A DNA stretch of 42,444 nucleotides from a virus, in the IMG/VR virus record IMGVR_UViG_3300042309_000314, positions 1 to 42,444 of that record; one strand, 5' to 3'. The first letter of the stretch is position 1; every line of letters begins with the position of its first letter. The notes beneath the pieces are model-generated. The model saw only the letters and a program-made list of their open reading frames with translations, did not search any database and was not told the origin of the DNA. Both the position numbers and the translations under genes were made by a program. Positions 27,945 through 38,300 of the stretch are shown here, one piece after another.

Positions 27945-30900
27945 CAGACGATCTCCCGGCCGTAGCCGATTGCAGTGTAGGTGAACTGGCGGCTCACAGC
28001 GGTGCCGGCACTGTTCCTAAAGGTTACCTGGAATCCAGTGCGCGTCACGGAGCCGATCGTGAAGTAGTCAGCGGTGCCCATGTTGTAACCCGTCACTCCA
28101 ATGCTAGGGGGTTGGTAGAAGGCCTCGGCGAAGGTCACCGAATAGGTGCCGGCGCCACTGGTCAGCGTGGCCGACTGCTCGGTGCGCTGCTGCAGCTCCA
28201 CCACGCAGCCGAGTTCGTCGATCAGGATGTTGACGTTGGGGTCGTTGCTGGTGGCGATCGTCTTGAACTGGAAGCCGCGGCCGCGCACGATCGCGTTTGC
28301 GAACTCGCGCCAGGTGCTCCAGGTGGGGGTGCCGGCCGGGTTGTCAGTGGTGCTGCGCACGTAGAGGCGCGCGTTCACCGAGTCGAGGTTGCCGTCGTCG
28401 ATCTCAGACCAGCTGTCGATCAGCTCGACCTTCTCATCCCAGAGCCCGGTCAGCAGGATCGCGCGGGTCAGGAAGCGCCGCTGCAGGTTGATGTCGAACA
28501 CGCCGCCCATGTCCAGCGTCGAGCCGAACTCGTACTCGCCAAGTTCCGGCGGCAGAGGGCTGTCGATCGTGGTCAGGCCGTCCCAGTTACCGGCCTGGCC
28601 TTCGTTGAGGATCTGGTCGCCATCCTCAAGCAGCAGGGCATCGCCGTCTTCCTGCGCCAGGTTGTCGTTGCCGGCGCCAGGCGGGGCGAGGTCATCGACC
28701 AGCGGGCCGGTGCTGATCACGAGGCCGTCCAGCTCCTCGTTGTAGAACATGTCGGTGACGTTGCCCGAGAACGGCGGCGTCTCCTGATCTTCCGCGTAGG
28801 TCTGCACCAGCAGGCGCGGCAGCGGTGTCGGCAGGTCTGCCACGATCAGCGTGGCGTTGGGAGACCGGCGCCCCCCGTCATCCTCGAACTTGAGCAGGTA
28901 GGTGCCCTCAAGCAGCGGCACCTGCTTCTGGGTCTGGTTGCCGGAAGCGGCCGGCACGATCTCGACGGTGTCTTCCCAGATGGCGCCGACCAAGAGCGGC
29001 GTGTGGCGGATCAGCACCTTGCCGCCGATCTTGACGTCGAGCTCGGTTGAGGCCGTCCAGCTGATGATCGCGCTGGCCTGGTCGATCGGCACCAGCGAGA
29101 CGCCGGTCACATCAGCCGGCGGGGCCGTCTTGCCGAAGACGTTGAATGTGAGCTTGGCCGGCAACACCGACGAGCGCAGCCCGGCGTTGACGCTGTAGAC
29201 CTCGATCTCGTAGCGGCCTGGCGTGGTGTCGAAGATCTCGAAATCGGGCCGCTGCTGCGTGGACGTTGACCAGTTGCCGTTCTGCAGCCGCCAGCGGTAG
29301 CGGTACTGGTTGACGCCGACCACCGGCTGCCAGCTCACGACCAGCTTGGACAGCACCCGGCCGTTGCTCTCGTAGAGCGCCTCAACGGCCTGCAGGTTGA
29401 TGGGTGCTTCGGGGATGACGTTGAGGTCGGTGATGTCGCGCTGCGCCAGCGGCCGGCCGCGCTCGATGTAGTCGTACTTCGAGGCGTTGTAGGCGAGCGC
29501 CGTGATCTGGTACTGCGCCTGATCCTGCTCGGCCACGCTGAGCACCCGCCAGGTCGAGGCCTGGATGTTGGAGGTCTCGTAGACCCAGATGCTGTTCGCG
29601 TTCGGAGCAGACGGCAGCGCCGATGTGAGCGTGACCGTGGTTCCGACGATGCTGGCCACGCCGCGGCTCTGCACCGTGCCGTCGGACAGGATCACCGAAA
29701 GAGTGCCGCCTGATGGCGATAGGTCGGTGGCGTTGTCCACCGTGATCGTGGTGGTGGTTGCGGCTGCAATCCGGCCGCCGCGTCGAGCACCGGCACGCAT
29801 CGGGTCGGAGATGTTGATCACCTGGCCGGGGCGCACCAGCACGCCGGCGTCGATCGAAGCGGTGAACGTCACCACCTCGGATTCGTTCTGCTCGGAGTAG
29901 AGCAGCCATTCGCCGATGCGCGAAGCCTGGCCGCGGGAGGTGCAGGCAAAGGCCGACACCTCGGTGGTTACCACGCCGTACTTGGCGATCGCGGTCTGAT
30001 CCTCGACCACCTCGTAGGCAATGTCGCGCAGGCTCAGGTCGAGGTAGCTGACCACCGCAACGGTCGGGCGTGTCTTGAGGCTGCCGCCCTGGTAGCTGAA
30101 ACCTTCCTCGGAGACGTTGGCCAGCGTGAACAGGTAGGCCGCGTCTGACGGCTTGTCCTGGCTGATGGTCAGCGCGCCGGTGCTCCAGTAGGGCATCGCC
30201 CGGAAGGTGGAGCACAGATCGTTGATGAGCTTGTAGGCCTCCTCGGCGGTCTGGATGTTGACGTTGCAGGAGAAGCGCGGCTCGGTGCCGCCAAAACCGT
30301 CGGGCACCAGTTCGGAGGCGTACTGGCTCGCGGCATAGAAAGCCCACTTGTCGAGCTGCGCGGCCTGAATGTGATCGCCAAAGCCGTAGCGGGTGGATGT
30401 GAGCAGATCCCAGAGGATCCAGGCGGGGTCTGAACACCACTGCGCAGCGCCGAACGTGCCAGTCCACACGCCGCTGTAGATCAACCGACCTGTGGTGGCG
30501 TCAACGGTGGCATTGTTTGGAATCCGGAGCTTGATGCCGCGGATCAGGTAGGAGCGGCTCGGGATACTTGAAAACTGCTCTGCATCAATTCGCAGCCCGA
30601 TCAGTGCGCTGTTGGGGTAGCGCAGCTTGGCGTAGGTGATCTCGGTGTAGCTCGACCAGTTGAAGGCGTTAATAATTTTTCCAGAGGAGCCGCCCACGTC
30701 TTGTTCTGAGCTGTCGCCCGTGATCCTTGTCACCCGGATGTCCACCGGCTTGGCGCCGGCAAAATTCACCAGATAGTCGCGCTGATACTGATCAGCACTT
30801 CGCCCAGCAATCGTGTCGTCAATGACCGTGGTGTAGCCGCCGCCGTTGTACTGCACGGCAATTTGCAGCCGAAAAACACTTCCAACAATGTCCCCTTGAT

Positions 30901-31321
30901 CAGTGAAGCGTTGCAGCTGCGGCACCGTGATGCTGACCCGAGCTGCGTCTACGTTCGCGTCGGTGATCGTGCGGATGATCGGGGTGGCCTGCTGCACCTG
31001 AATGCCTACAGGCTTCTCGTCTTCAATCAGATCAGTGCCGGGGATGTAGATCTGTGCCTGCGTGCCGTTGCGGACTTGGACAGTGAGATTCTGAAAGTTC
31101 AGGCTCCCGTCCGGGTTCTGGACCGGGGTGTTGTTCAGGTAGATCGACTGCAGGCCGTTCTTCAGCCCCTGGATCTCGCCCTCGCTAATCAGGTCAAGCA
31201 CGCTGGCGTACTGCGTGCTGTTGAGGTTGTCGCCGGCCTCGGTGGGGGTGCGCTGCTCGCTACCACCTCCACCGCCACCCTTGCCGCCACCACCACCGCC
31301 CGCGCCGACAATCTTGTTCAT
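27944..31321 (-). CDS. tail tip attachment protein (lambda gpJ family)
   Basis: The 1125-residue protein begins with a Gly-rich leader (GAGGGGGGKGGGGGGSEQRTP), then the gpJ core (DLISEGEIQGL, PVQNPDGSLNFQNL, TWRVLSVAEQDQAQYQITAL-type region). Fibronectin type III-like modules follow near residues ~640-830 (INLQAVEALYESNGRVLSKL, DVTGVSLVPIDQASAIISW), then a C-terminal host-contact domain (LQQRTEQSATLTSGAGTYSV). It sits at the tail tip and contacts the receptor. Its ATG overlaps the gpI stop, and its stop overlaps the spike start, so tip and spike are made together. Confidence 0.93.
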   Translation of the reverse strand: MNKIVGAGGGGGGKGGGGGGSEQRTPTEAGDNLNSTQYASVLDLISEGEIQGLKNGLQSIYLNNTPVQNPDGSLNFQNLTVQVRNGTQAQIYIPGTDLIEDEKPVGIQVQQATPIIRTITDANVDAARVSITVPQLQRFTDQGDIVGSVFRLQIAVQYNGGGYTTVIDDTIAGRSADQYQRDYLVNFAGAKPVDIRVTRITGDSSEQDVGGSSGKIINAFNWSSYTEITYAKLRYPNSALIGLRIDAEQFSSIPSRSYLIRGIKLRIPNNATVDATTGRLIYSGVWTGTFGAAQWCSDPAWILWDLLTSTRYGFGDHIQAAQLDKWAFYAASQYASELVPDGFGGTEPRFSCNVNIQTAEEAYKLINDLCSTFRAMPYWSTGALTISQDKPSDAAYLFTLANVSEEGFSYQGGSLKTRPTVAVVSYLDLSLRDIAYEVVEDQTAIAKYGVVTTEVSAFACTSRGQASRIGEWLLYSEQNESEVVTFTASIDAGVLVRPGQVINISDPMRAGARRGGRIAAATTTTITVDNATDLSPSGGTLSVILSDGTVQSRGVASIVGTTVTLTSALPSAPNANSIWVYETSNIQASTWRVLSVAEQDQAQYQITALAYNASKYDYIERGRPLAQRDITDLNVIPEAPINLQAVEALYESNGRVLSKLVVSWQPVVGVNQYRYRWRLQNGNWSTSTQQRPDFEIFDTTPGRYEIEVYSVNAGLRSSVLPAKLTFNVFGKTAPPADVTGVSLVPIDQASAIISWTASTELDVKIGGKVLIRHTPLLVGAIWEDTVEIVPAASGNQTQKQVPLLEGTYLLKFEDDGGRRSPNATLIVADLPTPLPRLLVQTYAEDQETPPFSGNVTDMFYNEELDGLVISTGPLVDDLAPPGAGNDNLAQEDGDALLLEDGDQILNEGQAGNWDGLTTIDSPLPPELGEYEFGSTLDMGGVFDINLQRRFLTRAILLTGLWDEKVELIDSWSEIDDGNLDSVNARLYVRSTTDNPAGTPTWSTWREFANAIVRGRGFQFKTIATSNDPNVNILIDELGCVVELQQRTEQSATLTSGAGTYSVTFAEAFYQPPSIGVTGYNMGTADYFTIGSVTRTGFQVTFRNSAGTAVSRQFTYTAIGYGREIV

Positions 31322-31917
31322 GCGGCCACCTGCACGGTGTCAATGCCGGCGGAGATCACCACCGAACCCACCAGCGTCTCTCCGTAGACCACGGGCACGG
31401 GCACGCCCTGGCGGCTGGTCTGTTGGATGCCGGAAAAGCTGTAGGACTTGCGCGGATCCTGATCGGTGTTGGATGCCGCGCCCTGCGGCATCTTCGGCAC
31501 CGGCGTCAGCAGCTGCGCCACCCCGCCGAGCACCAGGCTGGCGCCGATGCCGACAAGGATGGGGCTGATCGCAAGGGGAGCAGCCAAGCCCAGCAGGCCA
31601 ATGGTTGCACCAGCTGTAAGGATCGACAATCCGATCAACGCCACGCCCGCGATGATCCGGCCGACCGCGCCAGCACCAGCGACGACGGGGATGATCTTGA
31701 TCACCTGCTGTCCAGCTGGGTCGTGCAGCTCGCTCTCGGCCAGGTCGTAACTGCCCACGCTGACTCGGTAATGCTGGTCCGCCATGTGCTGCTCCAGCTG
31801 CGGGAAGTTGGCCAGCAGGAAACGCACAGCCTCGGCCGCGCTGGCGACATCAGCCTCAAGCACACGCTTGCCGACAAACTTGGCCAGCCGGCCGTAGAGG
31901 CGGATCTTACGGAGCAT
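31318..31917 (-). CDS. tail tip assembly protein (lambda gpI family)
   Basis: The 199-residue protein has an N-terminal beta-grasp-like domain ([20 protein letters not shown] ... [20 protein letters not shown]), a long hydrophobic Gly/Ala region with helix-breaking turns ([20 protein letters not shown]), and a C-terminal stretch [17 protein letters not shown]. This matches gpI, which acts with gpK and gpJ to start the tail tip. It overlaps gpK by 11 bases and gpJ by 4. Confidence 0.88.
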   Translation of the reverse strand: MLRKIRLYGRLAKFVGKRVLEADVASAAEAVRFLLANFPQLEQHMADQHYRVSVGSYDLAESELHDPAGQQVIKIIPVVAGAGAVGRIIAGVALIGLSILTAGATIGLLGLAAPLAISPILVGIGASLVLGGVAQLLTPVPKMPQGAASNTDQDPRKSYSFSGIQQTSRQGVPVPVVYGETLVGSVVISAGIDTVQVAA

Positions 31918-32608
31918 GGCGCAGCCTCCTTCCTGTGCATTTTAGGAGCCACCCGCCATAGAGATCACGGCTGCTGAGGCGTCCTTGCAGGTGGTGCAAG
32001 ATCATCTGTTCACCCACGTAAACACCGACGTGATTGAGCCCTGAGCTGCTGATGCTCATCAGCAAGGCGTCGCCAGGCTGCAGCGGCTCGTCTTCTGCCA
32101 GCTCACGAAAGCCGGTGTCCTTCCAGCAGCGGTCAAAGATCGGGTCAGCCAGAAAAGCGTCAGGATCAGGCGGCCGCTCCCAATCCCGCAGCTGCAGGCC
32201 TTGCTCGGCGTAGTAGTCACGCACCAGTGACCAACAGTCGGTGAGCCCCCACACCCATTCGCGGCCGATCAGGGGCGCCTTGTAACCGGATGGGCGCAGC
32301 TCGGGACTCCATGCCTCAGTCTTCGGGTTGACGATCCACCAGGGGAGGCCGGTGCGCTCGATCGCCACCAGATCGGCCTGGCTGGGCTGCGGTGCAGTGC
32401 GCGGGTGGCTGTGGACCACCGCCATGATTTCGCCGGCATCCTCGGCCGCGGCGTAGTCGATCGGGTCAAGGATGAACTGCTCAACGCCGGCCGCCAGGTT
32501 GCGGCAGGGCCAGTAACGCTCGCGGCCCTTGACCACCACCAGCAGGCCGCAGGCCTCGCGGGGATCCTCGGCTTGGGCGTGTTCGAGTGCTGCTGTGCGC
32601 CAGGTCAT
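31907..32608 (-). CDS. tail tip protein gpK-like: JAMM protease + NlpC/P60 peptidase
   Basis: The 233-residue protein has two catalytic domains. The first (1-110) is JAB/JAMM with EACGLL (Glu about 18), VVHSHPRT (His 66, 68) and PSQADL (Asp 79). The second (115-230) is NlpC/P60 with [11 protein letters not shown] (Cys 125), LNHVGVYVG (His 193) and HHLQGR. This is the domain pair of lambda gpK, needed for tail tip assembly and possibly local cell-wall cutting. Start ATG 32608 overlaps the gpL stop (ATGA). A longer frame upstream is not used. Confidence 0.9.
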   Translation of the reverse strand: MTWRTAALEHAQAEDPREACGLLVVVKGRERYWPCRNLAAGVEQFILDPIDYAAAEDAGEIMAVVHSHPRTAPQPSQADLVAIERTGLPWWIVNPKTEAWSPELRPSGYKAPLIGREWVWGLTDCWSLVRDYYAEQGLQLRDWERPPDPDAFLADPIFDRCWKDTGFRELAEDEPLQPGDALLMSISSSGLNHVGVYVGEQMILHHLQGRLSSRDLYGGWLLKCTGRRLRHAP

Positions 32609-33396
32609 GTGAAGTACGTGCCGATGCCCGGATAGCTTCCGAACGGCAGCTCGGCAGTGGCGCCGAATCTTGCCTTGCAGCTGCTCAGCCGCTTGCCGCA
32701 CACGTCAGCCGCAAGGGTGGCCACGGATTGATCGTTCTCGTTGAAGTAGCTGGTGCCCACGTAGCCGCACTCGTCTGAGCGGTACTTCCACTGGCAGATG
32801 TTGCTGATGCACTGGCGCTTTGGAGCCCGCACGCCGGCGAGATCGAAGGAAGCCGCCAGCTCGAACTCCACCACGTCGCGCGTCTCGGTGGACTTGCGGT
32901 CCACGTAATAGATCTCACGCGGGAACTCGGCTGTCGGGTCCGGCGTGCCGTAGGGGTTCACGCTGCCGGGGAAGTTGGCTGCGTCGAGGTAGCGGGCCAG
33001 CGTGCGGATGCGTGTCACCTTGGCGCCCGAGAGGCCGTCAGGCAGGCTGAGCAGCAGCGCTGTGATGGTGCCCATCACGTTGCTGCAGCGGATCTTCGGC
33101 CGCGGCAGCGTGCCCTTGCCCTCATAGGTGAAGCCATCGGCCTCAACCGGAAACCGCAGATAGTTGTTGCCAGCCCAGACCACCTCACCGTTGCTGTTCA
33201 GGCTGGTGCCCGCATGGAAGCGGTAGGTGTCTCCGACGCCGTGCTGCAGTGCGTTCAGTTCCAGCACGAATAGTTCGATAACAGCGCTGGGCGCTGCTAG
33301 TTGTATTTCAGCTTGAAGTTGATAGAAGCCGTCACCCTCGGCATAGCCGGTGGTCCAGTATCCAGGATCGACATACCAAGGGGTAGCGACGGCCAT
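32605..33396 (-). CDS. minor tail protein (lambda gpL family)
   Basis: The 263-residue protein has an N-terminal beta domain (residues ~20-110) and a C-terminal Cys-rich domain ([19 protein letters not shown], then [15 protein letters not shown]; Cys 196, 201, 210, 233, 240). Lambda gpL carries an iron-sulfur cluster in the equivalent region, so a metal site is likely here. It joins tail tube and tip. It lies between the 102-aa gene and gpK, in lambda order. Confidence 0.88.
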   Translation of the reverse strand: MAVATPWYVDPGYWTTGYAEGDGFYQLQAEIQLAAPSAVIELFVLELNALQHGVGDTYRFHAGTSLNSNGEVVWAGNNYLRFPVEADGFTYEGKGTLPRPKIRCSNVMGTITALLLSLPDGLSGAKVTRIRTLARYLDAANFPGSVNPYGTPDPTAEFPREIYYVDRKSTETRDVVEFELAASFDLAGVRAPKRQCISNICQWKYRSDECGYVGTSYFNENDQSVATLAADVCGKRLSSCKARFGATAELPFGSYPGIGTYFT

Positions 33397-33402
33397 TGCT
33401 TA

Positions 33403-33711
33403 TCAAGCCCAGGGGAGACCGGATGCCTTGCTCGGCGCGTGCTGTTCATCCAGCTGCGCTTGCGAAGCAGCTTCAATCTCTGCGACCTTTTCCTCAGTCA
33501 GCTTGTCTTTGACCCAGCCGGTCAGGATTTCAGGGGTCAGGTCGGAGAATGGAGTCATGTCGCCTTCAGGGCGCTCAAGGCCAATAGACCCGTAGGCGCC
33601 GGCTGAATACGTGTCGTCTTTGGCGTCCACCGTGTAGTGGACCGCAAACACGAAACCATCAGCGGTCTCCCGCTCAAGGTTGGCGATGTTCCAAGTGAAG
33701 GTGGCGGTCAT
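33403..33711 (-). CDS. 102-aa tail-associated protein
   Basis: MTATFTWNIANLERETADGF opens a small beta-rich domain (VFAVHYTVDAKDDTYSAGAY, then IGLERPEGD) followed by a helix (LTPEILTGWVKDKLTEEKVA) and a polar end. Proteins of this kind, with 'W-V-K-D-x-L' in the helix, occur near tail tip or fibre genes in many phages (memory). It sits between the fibre and gpL. Function is unknown, perhaps a fibre chaperone or tail fitting. Confidence 0.65.
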   Translation of the reverse strand: MTATFTWNIANLERETADGFVFAVHYTVDAKDDTYSAGAYGSIGLERPEGDMTPFSDLTPEILTGWVKDKLTEEKVAEIEAASQAQLDEQHAPSKASGLPWA

Positions 33712-33736
33712 TGAGGAAGAATCTCCGTTGGTGAGG

Positions 33737-35026
33737 TTAGGTCAAACGGTAGGTGACCCATGTGGTCGCTGCCGTTCTGCGGGAAAGGAAGCGCTGTGAG
33801 TTGTTGGCAGCAACAGTACCGGAGCCCACCAGGGTGTGACTGGCGCCGCCTTGGACTGTCACTGCGTTGGTTGCGCCGGTGTTGATGACGCTCCACTCAA
33901 AGGCCATGTTGTTGTAGAGGCCGCTGAAGCCGCCATCCATCAGTGTGCCAGTGGGCAGTGTCATTGTGACAGCCGCAGCAGTGGATGAGGTGATGATCTT
34001 GGCAGTGAGGTTGGCAACGGTCAGCGTGGCGGTAACGTCTACGGCTGCCGGTGCAGGCTGGTTGTAGATGACGGTGCCGCCATTGGAGATGCGAAGTTGC
34101 TCAGTAGGCGATACAGCACCATCAGCAGTGGTGGAGAACACCAGGCGGCCTGGCATGTCGTTGGCGCCTGGGGTGCCGTCTACTTCAGAACGAATTTCGC
34201 TACCGGTAATAAAAGCACTGCCGTCAGAGCCAGAAAAACGAAGAATACCTAGCTGATCGTTAGCTTGTACTACGGTGTGAGAGCCTGCGGTTGTATTGCG
34301 ACTCTTTGTTAGCTCAAGAAATCCGCCATTTAAATTAGCGGAATACTGGCCAATAGTTTGGTTGCCATTTGCAATCTGCAGGCGATTGTTGACTCCACCA
34401 CCTGCACTTCCAATCGCAGTCGAAGTCCCCACCAGCAGCCTGCCCGAGGAGTCAATGCGGGCGCGTTCTGCGTTAGCGGCGTAGAACGTAATGGGCGCAG
34501 CGTCTTGAGTGAGAAGTCTTAAGTCACCTGTTCCACGATGCACTAACTCAGTGTTTGCGTTTGCCCCACCACTGTTACGAATAATTCTGAAACCAAAATC
34601 TGCGTAAGTTGTATCGCCAACAAGATCAATGTGAGCAGTTTGATTAGTTGTAGTTCCCTGGCCAATTTCAAGAGCAGACGTTCCTCCTTGATTCAAGATT
34701 CTCTGCAGACCTCCCAAAACATCTAGGCGATAACTGCCAGGAGCGCCTCCGATGCCTACGTTGCCCGCGCTATCAATCCGCAGCCGCTCAGTGCCACCCG
34801 TCGTGACCGATAGCTGGTCCGCGCCTGGGGAGAACAGGCCGGTGTTCAGGTCGCCCGTGATCGTGACCGAAGGCGCTGCAGCAGTCCCAGCCACCACCTT
34901 CACCTGCCCAGTGAACGTCGGCGCGGCGGTTTCCGCCTTGTCCGTGTTCAGGTTGGTGAAGTTGGCATCAACCTCCGCATGGGTCAGAGGTGTGCCTTTG
35001 CCTGCTCTGGTGACGATCGTGCTCAT
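33737..35026 (-). CDS. tail fibre-like protein (inserted between gpM and gpL)
   Basis: The 429-residue protein starts MSTIVTRAGKGTPLTHAEVD ANFTNLNTDK, an adaptor seen at the N-termini of many phage fibres. A beta-rich shaft built on short repeats follows (RLRIDSAGNVGIGGAPGSYR; ARIDSSGRLLVGTSTAIGSA). The middle (34200-34720) is distinctly AT-richer than both ends. Lambda has no gene here; insertion of a fibre gene between M and L marks an accessory receptor-binding protein. It overlaps gpM by 4 bases. Confidence 0.78.
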   Translation of the reverse strand: MSTIVTRAGKGTPLTHAEVDANFTNLNTDKAETAAPTFTGQVKVVAGTAAAPSVTITGDLNTGLFSPGADQLSVTTGGTERLRIDSAGNVGIGGAPGSYRLDVLGGLQRILNQGGTSALEIGQGTTTNQTAHIDLVGDTTYADFGFRIIRNSGGANANTELVHRGTGDLRLLTQDAAPITFYAANAERARIDSSGRLLVGTSTAIGSAGGGVNNRLQIANGNQTIGQYSANLNGGFLELTKSRNTTAGSHTVVQANDQLGILRFSGSDGSAFITGSEIRSEVDGTPGANDMPGRLVFSTTADGAVSPTEQLRISNGGTVIYNQPAPAAVDVTATLTVANLTAKIITSSTAAAVTMTLPTGTLMDGGFSGLYNNMAFEWSVINTGATNAVTVQGGASHTLVGSGTVAANNSQRFLSRRTAATTWVTYRLT

Positions 35027-35358
35027 GGTTCAAACACCTGACGGAATTTTGCGCGGATGGTATTGAAGTTGCAGGAGCGCAACGTCACCTGCCAGCTCTC
35101 GCACACGTACTTGCCGGCAGCGCCGCGTGGCGGCGTCCAGTCGAATGACTCGACGCCGCCCCGTGCGTCCAGGAACGCGGTGATCAGATCGCGCTCAGAG
35201 TCGCTGCGCTCGCTGAACGTTAGATCCCACTCCTTTGGGTTGGTGTTCAGGCCGAAGCGGATGCGCTGCTCATAGCCGTCGCCGGCCTGGAACTTGCGCA
35301 CCCGAGGCTGGCTGCTCTCGGTGGCCTCGAAGCTGGGGGTGAATGCGAAAACAGCCAT
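35023..35358 (-). CDS. minor tail protein (lambda gpM family)
   Basis: The 111-residue protein has FTPSFEATESSQPRVRKFQA, GDGYEQRIRFGLNTNPKEWDLTF and FLDARGGVESFDWTPPRGA, the compact gpM/tail-tip pattern. It connects the tape measure-filled tube to the tip. It follows the tape measure by 3 bases, as in lambda. Function is confidently assigned by family and place. Confidence 0.9.
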   Translation of the reverse strand: MAVFAFTPSFEATESSQPRVRKFQAGDGYEQRIRFGLNTNPKEWDLTFSERSDSERDLITAFLDARGGVESFDWTPPRGAAGKYVCESWQVTLRSCNFNTIRAKFRQVFEP

Positions 35359-35361
35359 GGG

Positions 35362-38300
35362 TTACGCCGCCAGGAGGCCGCCAGGCCGCTTCTGCTTGAC
35401 CAATTCTGCCTGCACCGCCTGCGAGATCGCACGACCCAGCTGCTCGCCGCGGCCGGCGTCGCCCTGCACCTGGCTGCCGGTGGCGTCCACGTTCACCACC
35501 ACGTTGGTGCCACCGCCGCCGCCCTTCATCGCCACGGGGATTCGCCGGCCATCAGGCAGGGGCACGTAGGCCTCGGGCATCGAGCCCTCGCCGAACATGG
35601 CCAGCTGTGGGCTGTTGGCGATGCCGCCGGCCGCGTATTTGCGCAGGGGCAGCGGGCCGTCGCTGGTCATGATGCCGCCATCGGCGAAGCCGAACGCCGA
35701 GGTAATGCCCTTCACGATCGGCGCGATCACCATGGTCTGCGCGATCTGGCGCGCGATGTCCTTCAGCACGCCAGCCGCAATGCTGCGCAGGCTGTCGCCC
35801 CAGTTGTCGGTGCCGTCGATCAGCAGGTCGATCGCGCTGCCGATGCCGTTGCCGATCGAGTTGGCGATGCCTTGAACCAGCTGCTTCTTCTCCTCGTAGG
35901 CCAGCTTGAGGCGCTCGAGCGCCTGCTCCTCGGTGTTGAGGCCATCGAGGATGCCGGGCTGAGAAGCCAGTCGCCCCTGCGTGGCCTTCAGGATGGCCTC
36001 GAGATTCGCACGCTGCTCCGCAGTGATGTCCTTGCTTTGCAGGTCAAGCACCAGCTGCTGCTGCAGCGCCTGCAGGCTGGCTGTTTCGGCCGTTGCGGCC
36101 CGCTCACGCTCTACGGTCTGCCGGGCCAGCTCAGGGCTCAGCCCACTGCGCTGCAGCTCCAGCAGCCGCTCGAAATCTTCCCGCTGCTCACGCACCGACT
36201 TGCGCTGTTGATCCAGCTGGCTGGTGATGGTGCCGAGCTCGGCCTGGCGGCTGTTGACCAGCTCACCGGCAGCCGCGGCCAGGCTGGCCGAGCGATTGGC
36301 GCCAGATGCTGCATCGAGCCGCCTGCCTGCCGCATCGATGCCGCTCATGCTGACGCCAGAAGCCGCTGCAGCAGCCGCGCCGGGCCGGCCGATCAGCTGG
36401 CGCGCGCTGCCCACCGGACGGGCCGCAGAGCCGCCCTGCAGGTGCAGGAGCCGCATCCGGCCCTCGGGGGTGTCGATCTCCACCGCGTAGCCGCCGGCGC
36501 CGGTGAAGCCCAGATCACGCAGCAGGCTCGCGCCGCCCTTGAGGCTGACGCCGCTGCCGCTGGGCGTGCCGAAGTCGATGCCGGCATGGAAGTTGCGGCC
36601 GAACAGGCTGCGCGGGCCGTAGCCGCTGGTGACGCCAAAGCTAGAGGGGCTGCGGCCGTTCACGCTCAGGTAGCGGTCTGCATCAGCAGCCGTGATCCGC
36701 CGGCCATCGGCCCAGCGCGCGTCAAGGTGCGGGCCGGTGCTTTGCCCCGTGCTGCCGGTGCGGGCGATGATGCCGCCCGGTGCCATCGGAACGCCCATGG
36801 CACCAGCAGCGCCGCGCGCACCTTCGCGCATCTTGGCCGCCATCTTCTCGGCGCCGTCCACCAGGATGTCCCGGATCCCGCGCGCCACGTTCAGCTTGTA
36901 GTCCTCCAGCGTGCGCTCGAGCTGCACCTTCCGATCGGTGGCGTTCTGCTCGATCTGGATCTTCTGCTCGGTGAAGCGCCGCGTGGCTTCGTTGAGCCGT
37001 GCCTGGGTGTCGAGCGCATCGGTGCCAAGCCCAGCGCCGCGCAGCCGCTGCCGCTCGGCCTCCAGGGCGAAGTCCTGCTGCTGTTCTTGCACCCGCCGCC
37101 GGGCTTCAGCCGTGCTGCGCTCTAGGTCCAAGCGCTGGTCGCCCAGCTGGCGCTCGAGGTCAGCCGCGCGCTGGATCGACTGCTCGCGGAAGTCCGCCAG
37201 CCGCTTCTCCATGTCTTCGCGGGTCTTCAGCTGATCGGCCAGGTTCTTCTTGGCCTTGTCCATCGCTGACCGCTCTGCGGCAGATGCGCGCTCGCGGGCC
37301 GCGCGTTCCTGCGCCTCGCGCTGGCTGGCGCTGACCTGATCCGCCGGCCGCGTCTGCTGCTGCAGCAGCTCCTGGAAGATCTCCTGCTCGCGCTTCAGCA
37401 GGAACTGGTTTTTCGAGCCCTGCTGGAAGAAGGAGAACACCCCGAACTTGTCGTTGGTCTCGCGCGCCGCCTGTTGGTTGGCCTGCACCCGCAGCTGCGC
37501 ACGCCGGCCTGCTTCGCCGTTGCCGGTGATGCCGCCGAGCACGTCGCTGGCTTCCTTCAGTGCCCCGGTGAAGTTGCGCAGCAGGCTGATCGCCGTAGGC
37601 CCGAAGATCCGCGCCAGCTCGATGCCGAGCTCTTGCGTGGCAACCTGGAAATCCTTGATCGCCTGCTGGCCGGTCTGGAACTGTTCGTTCAGCTTGCCCA
37701 GCTGGGTGTCATTCAGCTTGCCCAGCGCGCGCAGCACCACGTCGGTGGTGACCTTGCCCTCAGCGGCCAGATCCTTCAGCTCGCCGATCGTGACGCCGAG
37801 CTCCTTTGCGATCGCCTGCGCTGCCAGCGGCGCCTGCTCGCGAATTGAGCGCAGCTCTTCACCCTGCAGAACGCCGGAGGCCAGGCCCTGCTTCAGCTGG
37901 ATCAGCGCGTTGCTGGTCTCCTGCGCCGTCGCGCCGCTGTTGCGGGCCGCAGCAGAGAAACCGATGAAGGCCTTCTCGAGCTCGGCCAGCGTGATGCCAG
38001 TGGGGCGCAGCGAGGCGTAGAGGCTGGCGAAGCTCTGCTCCGCTTCGGTGTTGCTCAGCCGCAGCGTCTTGGCGATGCGGTCGGTGGCGGCCAGCGTTGC
38101 GTTGTATTCGCCGAACTCATTGGCGAGCGCGCGCAGGCGCACCCGTGAGCTTTCTGCGTCCAGACCCACCTGCCCGATGCCCTGCACGCCGCGCCTGGCC
38201 AGATCAGCGCCCTGCACCGCCAAAGCGCCCGCGACGCCACCTGCAGCGCCCGCCAGCAAGGCCCCGCCGCGTGATAGGCCGCCCGATGACGATGCAGTGC

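Noticed and set aside
35872-37125. Long plus-strand open frame opposite the tape measure
   Set aside because: Antisense shadow in GC-rich DNA; no family resemblance.
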